DNA of 64,000 nucleotides from Deltaproteobacteria bacterium (lineage in GTDB: Bacteria > Desulfobacterota > Syntrophobacteria > BM002). The notes beneath the pieces are model-generated. The model ran no database searches, was not told where the DNA came from, and saw only the letters and a program-made list of their open reading frames with translations. Positions 9,913 through 18,767 of the stretch are shown here, piece by piece. The stretch covers positions 47,180 through 111,179 of the forward strand of contig JAFDGZ010000021.1 of assembly GCA_019309045.1 (NCBI GenBank), read 5' to 3'. Position 1 is the stretch's first letter; each line of letters begins with the position of its first letter. The translations under genes and the position numbers were made by a program.

Positions 9913-10726
9913 GATCAGGCGCTTCACCCCGGGGCAACGGCTTTTTCACCTGCTTCTCATTCTCACCTTCTTGCTGCAGGCAGCCACAGGCCTCGCTCGC
10001 CTGTACATTCAGACCCAGTGGGGTAAGAGTTTGGCCTGGGTATTTGGTGGCTACGAAGCTTGTCGCACTGTCCATATATATGGAGGAATTTTCTTAATTT
10101 GCCTTTTTTTGGTTCACATCCTTCATATACTAATTGTCAAGCTCGACTGGAGCAACTTGCCTGGCAGTCTGTTTGGCCCCGATTCCCTCATTCCACGGCC
10201 AAAGGATATCAGAGACTTCTTTTTGCACCTGGGCTGGTTTCTGGGCCTGGCAAAGCACCCAAGGTTCGATCGCTGGGGATACTGGGAAAAATTTGATTAC
10301 TGGGCTGTGTTCTGGGGAATACCTTTGCTCGGCATCACTGGCCTGCTCCTGGCGTATCCTCTGTATGCAAGCCGCATCATACCCGGCTGGGGCCTTAACG
10401 TGGCTCTCTGGATCCACAGAATTGAGGCCCTTCTGGCCATGTGCCACGTGTTCGTCATTCACTTCTTTATCGCTCACTTTCGCAGACAAAACTTCCCCAT
10501 GGATCGCGCCATGTTTGAAGGAAGCATCGACCTGGAGAGCGCTAATCACGAAAGGCCTGAATGGATCGCCCGCCTGAAAAAAGCAGGCGAACTGGAAAAA
10601 AGGCTGGTGCCCGGGGCAGCACCTGGCAGACTGGTTTTCTTCTATCTCTTTGGTTATGCTGCCATGGCAGTGGGCCTCTTCCTGCTGATAGGCGGCGTCG
10701 TCAACAGTCCATACATTGCCTGGTAG
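9890..10726 (+). CDS. Cytochrome b subunit (di-heme membrane quinone module)
   Basis: A 278-residue membrane protein of the cytochrome b561 / formate dehydrogenase gamma type. The start RFTPGQRLFHLLLILTFLLQAATG is the usual first helix with a heme-ligand His; further His residues lie in helices at VHIYGGIFLICLFLVHILH and CHVFVIHFFIAHF. Four to five membrane segments are seen. It overlaps the triheme gene by 23 bases. Together the three products form a plausible quinol-cytochrome conduit across the inner membrane. The start is GTG with a very close AAGG, so the exact start is less certain. Confidence 0.8.
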   Translation: MSQNSKTRIRRFTPGQRLFHLLLILTFLLQAATGLARLYIQTQWGKSLAWVFGGYEACRTVHIYGGIFLICLFLVHILHILIVKLDWSNLPGSLFGPDSLIPRPKDIRDFFLHLGWFLGLAKHPRFDRWGYWEKFDYWAVFWGIPLLGITGLLLAYPLYASRIIPGWGLNVALWIHRIEALLAMCHVFVIHFFIAHFRRQNFPMDRAMFEGSIDLESANHERPEWIARLKKAGELEKRLVPGAAPGRLVFFYLFGYAAMAVGLFLLIGGVVNSPYIAW

Positions 10727-10881
10727 CAACCCTTTGTAGCAGTGCATATCGGGGCGTTATTTCATGCCATGATGGCCGCATGTACCAGGGGTACAACCTA
10801 ATTCCTTGACCTTGCAAGCCATAGCTCTGCAGTTGCCTCCCAGATTATAACCGCAAAGTAGAGGCGCCAGCCTCATATCAC

Positions 10882-10909
10882 TTGACAAAAACAATTTAAT
10901 CTATATAAT
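10882..10909 (+). promoter_or_regulatory. Strong sigma-70 promoter of the cysE-cysK region
   Basis: TTGACA (10882-10887), 16-base spacer, TATAAT (10904-10909): both boxes are perfect consensus. Transcription should begin near 10916, about 290 bases ahead of cysE, which leaves room for the Cys-rich leader ORF. Confidence 0.75.
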
Positions 10910-10959
10910 AGTAAAATAATATGAATAGTTGCCCAGGGGGTGATGACGTGGAGATGACC

Positions 10960-11091
10960 ATGAGCGAAGACGATATGGGCTGTTGTGGTTGTCAAATTAT
11001 GAGGAATTGGAAGGCGGCAAGCGGCAACTGCACGGTGTCTTCGGCAACCATGCTCTACGTACCAGTGCCCCTGACGCAGTACAGTCTTTGA
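10960..11091 (+). CDS. Cys-rich leader ORF upstream of cysE
   Basis: A 43-codon ORF starting M-S-E-D-D-M-G-C-C-G-C-Q, with GGAG (10950-10953) 6 bases upstream of ATG 10960. In-frame alternatives are GTG 10948 and ATG 10954 behind AGGGGG. It has three Cys codons within four codons (TGT TGT GGT TGT) and one more later, and sits in the leader of a cysteine biosynthesis operon right after a consensus promoter. By analogy with amino acid leader peptides it could make translation of the leader sense cysteine supply. It may also simply be a small protein. No clean terminator/antiterminator pair was found; CAGGTTT and AAACCTG further down could pair weakly and are followed by a short U-run region. 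Confidence 0.4.
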   Translation: MSEDDMGCCGCQIMRNWKAASGNCTVSSATMLYVPVPLTQYSL

Positions 11092-11204
11092 GCCCACCTC
11101 CCCTTTCCACCTCAGGTTTCGCCTAGCGTCCACAAACGTTTTTCCAAACCTGCAATAGTAATCACAATGAGTATCGGCCATTTGCCGAAAGTTAGGGGAG
11201 TGAA

Positions 11205-12176
11205 ATGAGTGAAGCATACCACCTGAGAGATAAAGAAGTCGAAGCCTGCCGTGTAGAGATTGACACTGCCGCAAAGTTCCGCAGGAAGCTGCCAGTGGTC
11301 GTTGGCAAGCTGGTGACCTCTGCCAGGGATCCCGAGCTCTTCTCCCATATTGATGCAGAAACCATTCCGTCCCTGGAACGCATCATAGATATATTACACC
11401 GTTCCAGGCGTCTGCTGTTTCCCGGCTATTTGAATGGGCAGGTTCTGGATGCAAACGCCTTGGAATATGTCATTGGCATGGAAGCGACCCGCTTGTTCGA
11501 GGATGTTGCCAAGCAGGTGGCCCTGAGCATCCGGCACGACTGTCAGAGGTACCAGATGGTGTGCACTCGCTGCCAGGAACGGGGACAACAGGAAGCTCTT
11601 CGTTTTCTCGAGGAGCTTCCCAGGATCCGCAACATACTCGCCACCGATGTCCAGGCAAGCTATGATGGCGACCCAGCTGCCAAGACCATTGATGAAGTTG
11701 TCATCAGCTATCCAGGAGTTCTGGCTATAACCGTGCACAGGATTGCCCACCAATTCTGGCAGCAACAGGTGCCTCTAGTGCCGCGAATGATGTCCGAGTA
11801 TGCTCATAGTATCACCGGTATCGACATTCATCCTGGGGCCTCCATTGGACCCAGTTTCTTCATTGACCATGGCACCGGCGTGGTAATAGGCGAAACTACC
11901 ACCATCGGCTCGAGAGTACGAATCTATCAAGGGGTAACACTTGGCGCCCTTTCTCTGCCCAAAGAGGAGGTGGAGCGTTTGCGGGGTGCAAAGCGACATC
12001 CCACCATTGAAGACGACGTCACCATCTACGCCGGAGCTACTGTACTCGGCGGTGATACTGTCATTGGCGCTGGCGCGGTGATTGGCGGCAATGTCTGGAT
12101 CACAGAATCGGTTCCTCCTGGAACCAAAGTTTTTCTGGCTCCACCCAAGCTGATCTACAAGAACTCCGTGAGGTGA
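11205..12176 (+). CDS. cysE: Serine O-acetyltransferase
   Basis: A 323-residue EpsC-type serine acetyltransferase. The long N-terminal helical part (residues 1-195) is followed by hexapeptide repeats forming the left-handed beta helix ([43 protein letters not shown]). His in [13 protein letters not shown] is the usual catalytic base. It makes O-acetylserine from serine and acetyl-CoA for cysteine synthesis. cysK follows 95 bases later. AGGGGAG precedes ATG 11205. Confidence 0.93.
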   Translation: MSEAYHLRDKEVEACRVEIDTAAKFRRKLPVVVGKLVTSARDPELFSHIDAETIPSLERIIDILHRSRRLLFPGYLNGQVLDANALEYVIGMEATRLFEDVAKQVALSIRHDCQRYQMVCTRCQERGQQEALRFLEELPRIRNILATDVQASYDGDPAAKTIDEVVISYPGVLAITVHRIAHQFWQQQVPLVPRMMSEYAHSITGIDIHPGASIGPSFFIDHGTGVVIGETTTIGSRVRIYQGVTLGALSLPKEEVERLRGAKRHPTIEDDVTIYAGATVLGGDTVIGAGAVIGGNVWITESVPPGTKVFLAPPKLIYKNSVR

Positions 12177-12271
12177 TCCTCTCGCGGTAGTTCAGGTTTG
12201 TCAATCGCATAAAGATAGCCGCTCGCCTTGTCTGCAGGTGCCAAGTTGAGAAGAAAGAGAGGAAGCTTCCT

Positions 12272-13186
12272 ATGAAAATTGCCAGCCTGATTGGCCATAC
12301 CATCGGGAATACCCCGCTGGTGGAACTCAAGAGTATGGCAGGGGATCTGCCCGGGAAGATCCTTGCCAAATTGGAGTTCTTCAATCCTCTGGGTAGCGTC
12401 AAGGATCGCATCGGTCGGAGCATGATCGAAGCGGCTGAAGTTGACGGCAGATTGAAGCCCGGCGGCACCATCATCGAGCCCACCAGCGGCAACACCGGCA
12501 TCGCCCTCGCCATGGTTGCTGCCAGTAAAGGCTACCACCTCATTCTCACCATGCCGGAAACCATGAGCGTGGAGAGGCACAAATTGCTGCTGCGCCTGGG
12601 GGCAGAACTTGTCCTCACTCCTGGAAGCGAAGGGATGAAGGGGGCTATCAAAAAAGCTCAGGAATTGCTTGAGGCAAACAGCACAGGATTCATGCCTGAT
12701 CAGTTTTCCAATGCTGCCAACCCGACGGTGCATCGTGAGACAACCGCCCTGGAGATCTGGCATGACACAGACGGCAAGGTAGATATCCTGGTCTCCGGTG
12801 TGGGCACAGGCGGTACTATCACCGGCGTTGCCGAAGTAATAAAAGAGAAGAAACCTTCTTTCCGGGCCATTGCCGTGGAACCCAGCGAATCACCCGTACT
12901 TTCCGGTGGCAACCCCGGTTCTCACAAGATTCAGGGAATCGGCGCCGGGTTTGTACCAGCTGTGCTGCGTCTGGATCTGGTGGACGAGGTCGTTCAGGTG
13001 GGATATGAGGAAGCTGAAGAAATTGCCGCCCGCCTGGCTCGGGAGGAGGGAATCCTTGCAGGCATTTCCAGCGGCGCTGCGGTCTGGGCGGCTCTGCAGG
13101 TAGCTGGAAGAGAAGAGAATCGCGACAAGACCATCGTTGTTGTCCTGCCCAGCACCGGGGAGCGGTACATCAGCACCTGGCCATGA
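12272..13186 (+). CDS. cysK: Cysteine synthase (O-acetylserine sulfhydrylase)
   Basis: A 304-residue PLP enzyme. The PLP lysine is in [29 protein letters not shown] is the substrate loop; [12 protein letters not shown] is the phosphate-binding loop. It condenses O-acetylserine with sulfide to cysteine. GAGGAAG lies upstream of the ATG. The partner cysE directly precedes it. Length and motifs are normal for CysK/CysM. Confidence 0.95.
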   Translation: MKIASLIGHTIGNTPLVELKSMAGDLPGKILAKLEFFNPLGSVKDRIGRSMIEAAEVDGRLKPGGTIIEPTSGNTGIALAMVAASKGYHLILTMPETMSVERHKLLLRLGAELVLTPGSEGMKGAIKKAQELLEANSTGFMPDQFSNAANPTVHRETTALEIWHDTDGKVDILVSGVGTGGTITGVAEVIKEKKPSFRAIAVEPSESPVLSGGNPGSHKIQGIGAGFVPAVLRLDLVDEVVQVGYEEAEEIAARLAREEGILAGISSGAAVWAALQVAGREENRDKTIVVVLPSTGERYISTWP

Positions 13187-13475
13187 AGAAGGGTGCAGGG
13201 TTCATAGCGCAAGGTGCACGGCCACGGGAAACCCTGGTCGTCTGCTGATCGCGGCAGGATGCCGCTCCCACAGGTTGATGGTGGTGCGAGTTGACAGTTT
13301 CGCGTTGCGAGTTGCAAGTTACGAGTTGCTGGTTACCATTTGTCTCTCATTGATCCCTGCGCCGTGCGCCTTGCACCCTGCGCCTTTATTTATTTGATCG
13401 CGGCTAGCCTGTCCCGTCGCCGGGGAGAGCCGCTCCTACGAAAGAGAGAGAAGTGAGGCTACATAAGTGTCAATT
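13187..13475. repeat. Composite intergenic repeat block downstream of cysK
   Basis: A mosaic of repeats without a gene. Two related palindromes share the pattern GATCGCGGC...GCCGCTCC(C/T)AC: one with arms GCGGCA/TGCCGC at 13251-13265, the other with GCGGCT/AGCCGC at about 13400-13432. Between them are degenerate tandem GCGAGTTGC-like units (about 13288-13332). Flanking these, a segment near 13190-13222 (GGTGCAGGGTTC, GCAAGGTGCACGGC) is repeated in inverse orientation near 13361-13385 (GCCGTGCGCC, TTGCACCCTGCGCC). This looks like a decayed MITE-like or REP-type composite. Confidence 0.55.
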
Positions 13476-13621
13476 CTCTATAGGTAGTCAATATTCGGCG
13501 CGTTGCGCTGCAAAGGGGGTGGTCTCATGCTATGGATAATGGCCGGCCCCGTATGGGGGCTGTCAAGAACAACAAGATTAACATTAGATAGCTCGACACA
13601 TCTTATAGCAGGAGGAGATTC

Positions 13622-14851
13622 ATGGCTAAGACCATCCAGGAAATCAATGAAAAAATACGCCGAGGTCGGGCAGTGGTCTGTACCGCCGAGGAGGTTATCC
13701 AGATAGCAAAGAGTAAAGGCGCCAAGCAAGCTGCAGCCGAGGTGGACGTGGTCACCACCGGCACTTTTGCGCCCATGTGTTCATCCGGAGCCTATTTCAA
13801 CGTGGGCCACAGCAAGCCGCGCATCAAGCTCGGCGGCGGCACCGTTACCCTGAACGATGTTCCCGTATATACCGGGTTTGCCGCTGTCGACTTCTTCTTG
13901 GGTGCTACCGCCGTGCCTGACACCGACCCGAGAAACACTATTTATCCGGGCAAATTCTCCTACGGCGGCGGCCATCTTATCGAGGATCTGGTAGCTGGCA
14001 AAGATGTCCAGCTTATCGCCCGCGCTTATGGTACGGACTGTTATCCGCGGCGCAAGCTCGAGACCTGGATCAGGCTCGAAGATATGAACGAGGCCGTGCT
14101 CTTCAACATGCGCAACTGTTATCAGAACTACAATGTGGCAGTGAACCTTTCTGACCGGCTGATTTACACTTATATGGGAGTCCTGCAGCCCAATATGAGG
14201 AACGCCACCTATTGCAGCGCTGGCCAGTTGAGCCCGCTGCTCAATGATCCTTTCTATCGAACAATAGGGATAGGAACCCGCATCTTTCTTGGCGGCGGCA
14301 TTGGCTATGTGGTGGGCAACGGCACCCAGCACAATCCCAGCGTACCTCGGACCGCCAAAGGCATTCCCCGCATGGGTGCCGGCACTCTGGCAGTCACTGG
14401 CAGCCTGAAGCAGATGAGTGCTCGTTGGCTCAGAGGAGCTTCCTTCACTGGCTATGGCGTCACCTTGGCGGTTGGCATCGGTATCCCCATTCCGATACTG
14501 GATGAGGACATGCTGCTATACACTGCCGTCACCGATGCAGATATCGTGGCGCAGGTGGTGGATTACAGTGAAGCTTATCCACACTACACTTCGGGAAATC
14601 TTGCTGAAGTGAGCTACGCTGAACTCAAATCAGGCTCAATTACTGTAAACGGCAAGAAAGTTCCCAGCGCTGGCCTTTCTTCCTATGTCCGCGCCAGGGA
14701 GATTGCCGAAATCCTCAAGAGTTGGCTAGAAAAAGGCTCCTTTCTGCTCACCGAACCGGCGGAAACTCTTGTTTCTGCCGATTCGGAAGTCGAATTCAAG
14801 CCCCTGCAGGAAAGGCCCATCCTAAACAACAACAGGGTGGCTGCCTCTTGA
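13622..14851 (+). CDS. DUF39 homocysteine biosynthesis protein
   Basis: A 409-residue protein of the DUF39/COG1900 family. Members with a partner NIL-domain ferredoxin form homocysteine from aspartate semialdehyde and sulfide in methanogens and sulfate reducers. It starts KTIQEINEKIRRGRAVVCTAEEVI, includes the conserved TTGTFAPMCSSGAYFNVGHSKPRIK with a Cys that is a candidate persulfide carrier, and ends LEKGSFLLTEPAETL. AGGAGGAG precedes ATG 13622. Its place after cysE-cysK and before the NIL ferredoxin gives a sulfide-assimilation block. The C-terminal CBS domains seen in some relatives are absent. Confidence 0.9.
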   Translation: MAKTIQEINEKIRRGRAVVCTAEEVIQIAKSKGAKQAAAEVDVVTTGTFAPMCSSGAYFNVGHSKPRIKLGGGTVTLNDVPVYTGFAAVDFFLGATAVPDTDPRNTIYPGKFSYGGGHLIEDLVAGKDVQLIARAYGTDCYPRRKLETWIRLEDMNEAVLFNMRNCYQNYNVAVNLSDRLIYTYMGVLQPNMRNATYCSAGQLSPLLNDPFYRTIGIGTRIFLGGGIGYVVGNGTQHNPSVPRTAKGIPRMGAGTLAVTGSLKQMSARWLRGASFTGYGVTLAVGIGIPIPILDEDMLLYTAVTDADIVAQVVDYSEAYPHYTSGNLAEVSYAELKSGSITVNGKKVPSAGLSSYVRAREIAEILKSWLEKGSFLLTEPAETLVSADSEVEFKPLQERPILNNNRVAAS

Positions 14852-14992
14852 AAAATGAGCTCTCAAGCCGGCAGATCATGCCAGCGGTTGAGCATATGGT
14901 CCGGAGCCAGGGAGCTCTCATGGACAAGGCACATTTCAGTCAAAATCAATCTGGCAAAGCAAATGAGATTATGAGCCTCGAGGAGGAATGAA

Positions 14993-15400
14993 ATGGCGAA
15001 AAAGCGTCTCGTGCTCAATTTTCCACCTCAGTTGATCGACCAGCCGGTCACTTACCGCCTGATCACTCAATATCAGCTGGAAGTAAACATTCTGCGAGCC
15101 AGCATCACTCCGCGGGAATGGGGCAGACTCGTGGTGGAGGTGACCGGCAGCAAGGAAAATCTCGATTCCGGCTTGAAGTTTGCCTCCAATCTGGGAGTGG
15201 AAATCAAGCCACTCGCCCAGGATGTCCAGTGGTATCAGGAACGCTGCATCGAGTGCACCGCCTGCACAGCCATTTGCCCCACCGGTGCGCTGCAGCTGTC
15301 GAGAGAGGAGATGAGGGTCTCTTTTGATCACGACAAGTGCATCGTCTGTGGCCTTTGTCTTCCCATCTGTCCATATGGCGCAGTGGAGATTATGTTTTGA
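14993..15400 (+). CDS. NIL-domain 4Fe-4S ferredoxin (homocysteine synthesis partner)
   Basis: A 135-residue protein. The N-terminal half (to about residue 75) is the NIL domain first described in methionine importers; the C-terminal half has two 4Fe-4S motifs, CIECTACTAICP and CIVCGLCLPICP. Such proteins supply electrons to the DUF39 homocysteine-forming enzyme. GAGGAGG lies upstream of ATG 14993. The 141-base gap after the DUF39 gene shows no convincing additional gene. Confidence 0.9.
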   Translation: MAKKRLVLNFPPQLIDQPVTYRLITQYQLEVNILRASITPREWGRLVVEVTGSKENLDSGLKFASNLGVEIKPLAQDVQWYQERCIECTACTAICPTGALQLSREEMRVSFDHDKCIVCGLCLPICPYGAVEIMF

Positions 15401-15471
15401 ACCGGGGCACACTTTTCGGACACCGAGAACACTCTCTGTTATTGCCTAGTCACTGGCGCGCATTATAAGGC

Positions 15472-15519
15472 GCGGACAAACGGTCTTCCTCACAGAAGCA
15501 GAAAAAACTGTTTGTCCGC
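15472..15519. promoter_or_regulatory. Inverted repeat with CGGACA/TGTCCG half-sites
   Basis: Perfect 10-base arms GCGGACAAAC (15472-15481) and GTTTGTCCGC (15510-15519), extendable by a G-T pair and two more pairs. The arms contain CGGACA (15473-15478) and TGTCCG (15513-15518); a third CGGACA is at 15417-15422. The same hexamer, in paired N5 form, lies upstream of the Ttr-like operon (41079-41160). No U-run follows, so a DNA site is favoured over a terminator. Confidence 0.5.
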
Positions 15520-15539
15520 TGCCTTCCTTGTGTTAGAAT
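15512..15539 (+). promoter_or_regulatory. Probable sigma-70 promoter of the PhnD-like sensor operon
   Basis: TTGTCC (15512-15517), 16-base spacer, TAGAAT (15534-15539). The -35 box overlaps the TGTCCG half-site, so a protein bound there would block the promoter, which would fit autoregulation. Confidence 0.45.
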
Positions 15540-15604
15540 CTAGAGTAAAATAATAGGGAAAACGTGCCTAAACAACAAGCCCTGGTTTCCTCAGAGAGCT
15601 GACA

Positions 15605-16582
15605 ATGCAACATATTTCACCTGCCACTTTCCTTATCAGCTCTTCACTATTGGCCGTCAGTTTGCTGTTTTCGTTGAGTTGCAGCCGTGATGTGGACTCA
15701 CATGTGGTTGACTTCAGCAAGACTATGCAGGTGGAGCGGCCCGGCGAAAGCACATCGCCAAAGGGTTCGTCTCTGCGGGTAGCGGTGGGCGCCATGATTT
15801 CTCCTAGAGAGACTTTTGCCTATTATCACCGTATGTTAGATTACATTGGCCGACGTCTACACATGGAAGTGGAACTTGTTCAGCGCAAGACTTATGCCGA
15901 AGTCAATGAACTCTTTGCCAGAGGCCAGGTGGATGTAGGGTTCATCTGTTCAGGCCCTTACGCCCTGAGCAAAGCGACATATGGCTTTGAACCTTTGGCC
16001 ACACCTTTGGTTCACGGGCAGCCATCATATCAAGCTTACCTTATCGTCAATAGAGAAAGCACCATTTATCGGCTGGAAGATCTGAGAGGAAGAGTTTTTG
16101 CCTTCACGGATCCTCAATCCAATACCGGGAAACTGGTGCCCACTTACTGGGTGACCCAGCTGGACGAACAGCCGGAGACCTTCTTTGCCAGAACCATCTA
16201 CACTTACAGCCACGACAACGCCATTATCGCGGTGTCCAAGGAGCTTGTTGACGGTGCTGCAGTGGACAGTCTGATCTGGGAATATTACAATCACAAACGA
16301 CCCGAGCTCACAAGCAGAACGCGCATCATTAGAAAATCCACACCATATGGCATACCTCCGCTGGTCTGTTCGTCATCCCTGCCAGCGCAGCTCAAGGGCC
16401 GCATTCGGCAGGTGCTCTTTGCCATGCATGGCGATCCGGAGGGCCAGACAATTCTCAGCCAGCTCATGATTGATCGATTCGTGCCCGTAAGGGAAGAATG
16501 GTATGAAACGATCAGAGATATGAAAAAGAAACTTGCTTCCCCTGGAAACAGACTCGATGCGACCTCTAAAACTCAAGAGTAA
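15605..16582 (+). CDS. PhnD-like periplasmic binding lipoprotein (likely sensor)
   Basis: A 325-residue lipoprotein: signal peptide with lipobox LFSLSC (Cys about residue 26), then a PhnD-like binding domain ([74 protein letters not shown]). Family members bind phosphonates, phosphite or sulfur oxyanions; the sensor kinase TtrS of Salmonella has the same domain outside the membrane for tetrathionate. No ABC permease or ATPase follows. Instead the next gene, overlapping by 26 bases, encodes a membrane-bound sigma-54 activator, so this protein probably delivers a ligand signal to it. The ligand is inferred, not shown. Confidence 0.8.
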   Translation: MQHISPATFLISSSLLAVSLLFSLSCSRDVDSHVVDFSKTMQVERPGESTSPKGSSLRVAVGAMISPRETFAYYHRMLDYIGRRLHMEVELVQRKTYAEVNELFARGQVDVGFICSGPYALSKATYGFEPLATPLVHGQPSYQAYLIVNRESTIYRLEDLRGRVFAFTDPQSNTGKLVPTYWVTQLDEQPETFFARTIYTYSHDNAIIAVSKELVDGAAVDSLIWEYYNHKRPELTSRTRIIRKSTPYGIPPLVCSSSLPAQLKGRIRQVLFAMHGDPEGQTILSQLMIDRFVPVREEWYETIRDMKKKLASPGNRLDATSKTQE

Positions 16583-18758
16583 GCTGCTGCTGGCAGTGTC
16601 CCTGCTGGTGATCGCTAGCGGTCTGAGCATCTCCTCTCTGGTTGCCCAACGTTACTCGAGGAGTCTGTTGAGTGCAGTATCCTCGCAGGCAGAAAATCTT
16701 GCTCATGCCGTGGCTCTGGAATCTGCGGACAAAATCCTCACCAACGACCTGGTCGCTCTGCAAAAGATGCTCGAGTACCAGGTGAGAAGTAATCCGGCCA
16801 TCTCCTATCTCTTCATCTACAACAAGGGGGAGGTAATTGCCCACACCTTTCCTGCTGGCGTGCCGGTAGATCTCATCAATATCCATCCAGCCGTCTCAGG
16901 CACGCAACCTCATCTTTTAACACTAAAATCTACCAGTGGTGATGAATACCTGGATTTTTCCTGGCCAATTTTTGATGGCAATGCCGGCATCCTCAGGCTC
17001 GGATTCTCCGAAGAGGCTTACAGAAAACAGATCCGCAGGCTCTGGGTAGAGATGTCCACCCTTACTCTGGTAATTCTTCTTGTTGCCCTTGCCATCACCC
17101 TGTTTTTCTTGAAAAGATTCACCAGACCTCTGGAAAATCTCGCTGCAGCTACACAAGAGATCTACAAAGGAAATCTCGCCGTGCGGGTTCCTGTAAGCAG
17201 TGAAGACGAAATCGGCACACTGGCCTCCTCTTTCAACCACATGGTGGCAAGTATGGAAAGCTACACCCAGCGATTGGAAGAGCAGACCATCGAGTTGGCG
17301 CATGCTCACCAGCAGACTCGGACTTTTTGCGGCATCGTCCAGGAAATAGGTGGCCTCCGGAGCCTGAGTGAGATTGGTTCTTTTCTCTTTTCTCGGTTTT
17401 ATCCCAACCTAGAGTGCAACTGTCTGGAACTCTTCGTCTTCAATGATGCCCGAGGTCTTCTCTTCGCTTTTGCCGGGGATGGGGTACGTATCCTGAAATC
17501 TCCGGAAGTGTTGGAAGCAGCCATTGCAGCTTTTCAAGAGCGGTCCGAGACTCACTTCAGTCCCATTAAACCGTTCGAGCCTCCTCTGAACTCTGTCAGC
17601 TTCGAGAAGGCATTGACACAGATCCTGGTACCTTTTCCCCACGAAAAGCAAGCCACGGGCGCTCTCCTTATTGGCTGTCAGGGAGACTGCCGCTGTCATT
17701 CCAAAGAGATCGAGGTAGTTAGTCTGATATTGAGCCAGGCAGCGGGCGTCCTGAGGCGTGCGGTCATCCAGGAAGAGGAAATGCAGGGTCTGCAGGCCAA
17801 GTTGGACAGTACCGCCGAGTTCAGTGGCATTGTCGGCCGGGATCCCAAGATGCAGCTCATATATAAATTGATAGAGGATGTGGCTCCCACAGATGCTACA
17901 GTGCTCATCCAGGGAGAGAGCGGCACGGGCAAAGAAGTAGTTGCCCGGGCTATCCACGAGCAGAGTCTTCGCAAGAACAACAAGTTTGTAGTCATAAACA
18001 GCTCCGCCTATCCGGCAACCTTGCTCGAAAGCGAACTCTTTGGCCATGAGAAGGGAGCCTTTACTGGAGCCACTCGCAGGAAGGCTGGTCGTTTCGAACA
18101 GGCCCATGGAGGCACCGTATTTCTCGATGAAGTTGCTGAAATTCCTCCCTCGGCTCAGATAAAACTGCTAAGGGTGTTGCAGACTCAGAAATTTGAAAGG
18201 GTGGGAGGCGAAAAAACCTTGTCGGTAGATGTGCGCATCATCGCCGCTACCAACAGGAACCTTATAACTCGGGTGAAGGAGGGCAACTTCAGAGAAGATC
18301 TCTACTATAGACTCAATGTCATTCCTATTTTTCTTCCTCCTCTGAGAGAAAGAAAAAATGATATTCCATTGTTGGTTCGCCATTTTCTCCGCCACTTCAC
18401 GGCGGAGCAGGGGAAATCCATACAAGAAATTTCCCCGGAAGCCATGAGGCTCTTTCTCGACTATCCCTGGCCGGGAAATGTACGTGAACTGGAAAACAGC
18501 ATCGAACATGCCACGGTCCTCGCCAAAGAGGAAAGAATCGTGGCATCAGACCTCCCTGTCAGCATACAATCAGACAGCAAGGTCGCCACGGCTGTGAAGG
18601 GGCCCATTTTGATGGAACACGAGAAGAAAGTCTTGCGTGAAGTACTCGATGATTGCCGCTGGAACAAGAAGCAAGCAGCCAAGCGACTTGGTATCAGCCG
18701 CAGTACTCTCTACGAGAAACTCAAGAAGTACCAGATCTACAGGCCCACCCCCCACTAG
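16557..18758 (+). CDS. Membrane-bound sigma-54 activator (Cache-HAMP-GAF-AAA+-Fis)
   Basis: A 733-residue one-component regulator. Membrane helix about 9-30, periplasmic Cache-like sensor 31-160, helix 164-186, HAMP 187-235, a GAF-like region 255-400 with a small Cys cluster (CQGDCRC), then the AAA+ domain with Walker A GESGTGKE (453-460), GAFTGA sigma-54 contact loop (500-505) and FLDEV Walker B, and a C-terminal Fis-type HTH ([20 protein letters not shown]). Such proteins usually receive signals through a receiver domain; this one has none and spans the membrane. It overlaps the PhnD-like lipoprotein gene, whose product is the likely ligand carrier. Candidate targets are the TGTCCG-N5-CGGACA sites at 41 kb. 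An upstream in-frame TTG (16533) is possible. Confidence 0.88.
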   Translation: MRPLKLKSKLLLAVSLLVIASGLSISSLVAQRYSRSLLSAVSSQAENLAHAVALESADKILTNDLVALQKMLEYQVRSNPAISYLFIYNKGEVIAHTFPAGVPVDLINIHPAVSGTQPHLLTLKSTSGDEYLDFSWPIFDGNAGILRLGFSEEAYRKQIRRLWVEMSTLTLVILLVALAITLFFLKRFTRPLENLAAATQEIYKGNLAVRVPVSSEDEIGTLASSFNHMVASMESYTQRLEEQTIELAHAHQQTRTFCGIVQEIGGLRSLSEIGSFLFSRFYPNLECNCLELFVFNDARGLLFAFAGDGVRILKSPEVLEAAIAAFQERSETHFSPIKPFEPPLNSVSFEKALTQILVPFPHEKQATGALLIGCQGDCRCHSKEIEVVSLILSQAAGVLRRAVIQEEEMQGLQAKLDSTAEFSGIVGRDPKMQLIYKLIEDVAPTDATVLIQGESGTGKEVVARAIHEQSLRKNNKFVVINSSAYPATLLESELFGHEKGAFTGATRRKAGRFEQAHGGTVFLDEVAEIPPSAQIKLLRVLQTQKFERVGGEKTLSVDVRIIAATNRNLITRVKEGNFREDLYYRLNVIPIFLPPLRERKNDIPLLVRHFLRHFTAEQGKSIQEISPEAMRLFLDYPWPGNVRELENSIEHATVLAKEERIVASDLPVSIQSDSKVATAVKGPILMEHEKKVLREVLDDCRWNKKQAAKRLGISRSTLYEKLKKYQIYRPTPH

Positions 18759-18767
18759 GCCGGCAGC

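Noticed and set aside
14852..14992. A possible small gene between the DUF39 and NIL ferredoxin genes.
   Set aside because: A short open frame exists but it has no ribosome binding site at any ATG, and the sequence has no recognisable pattern.
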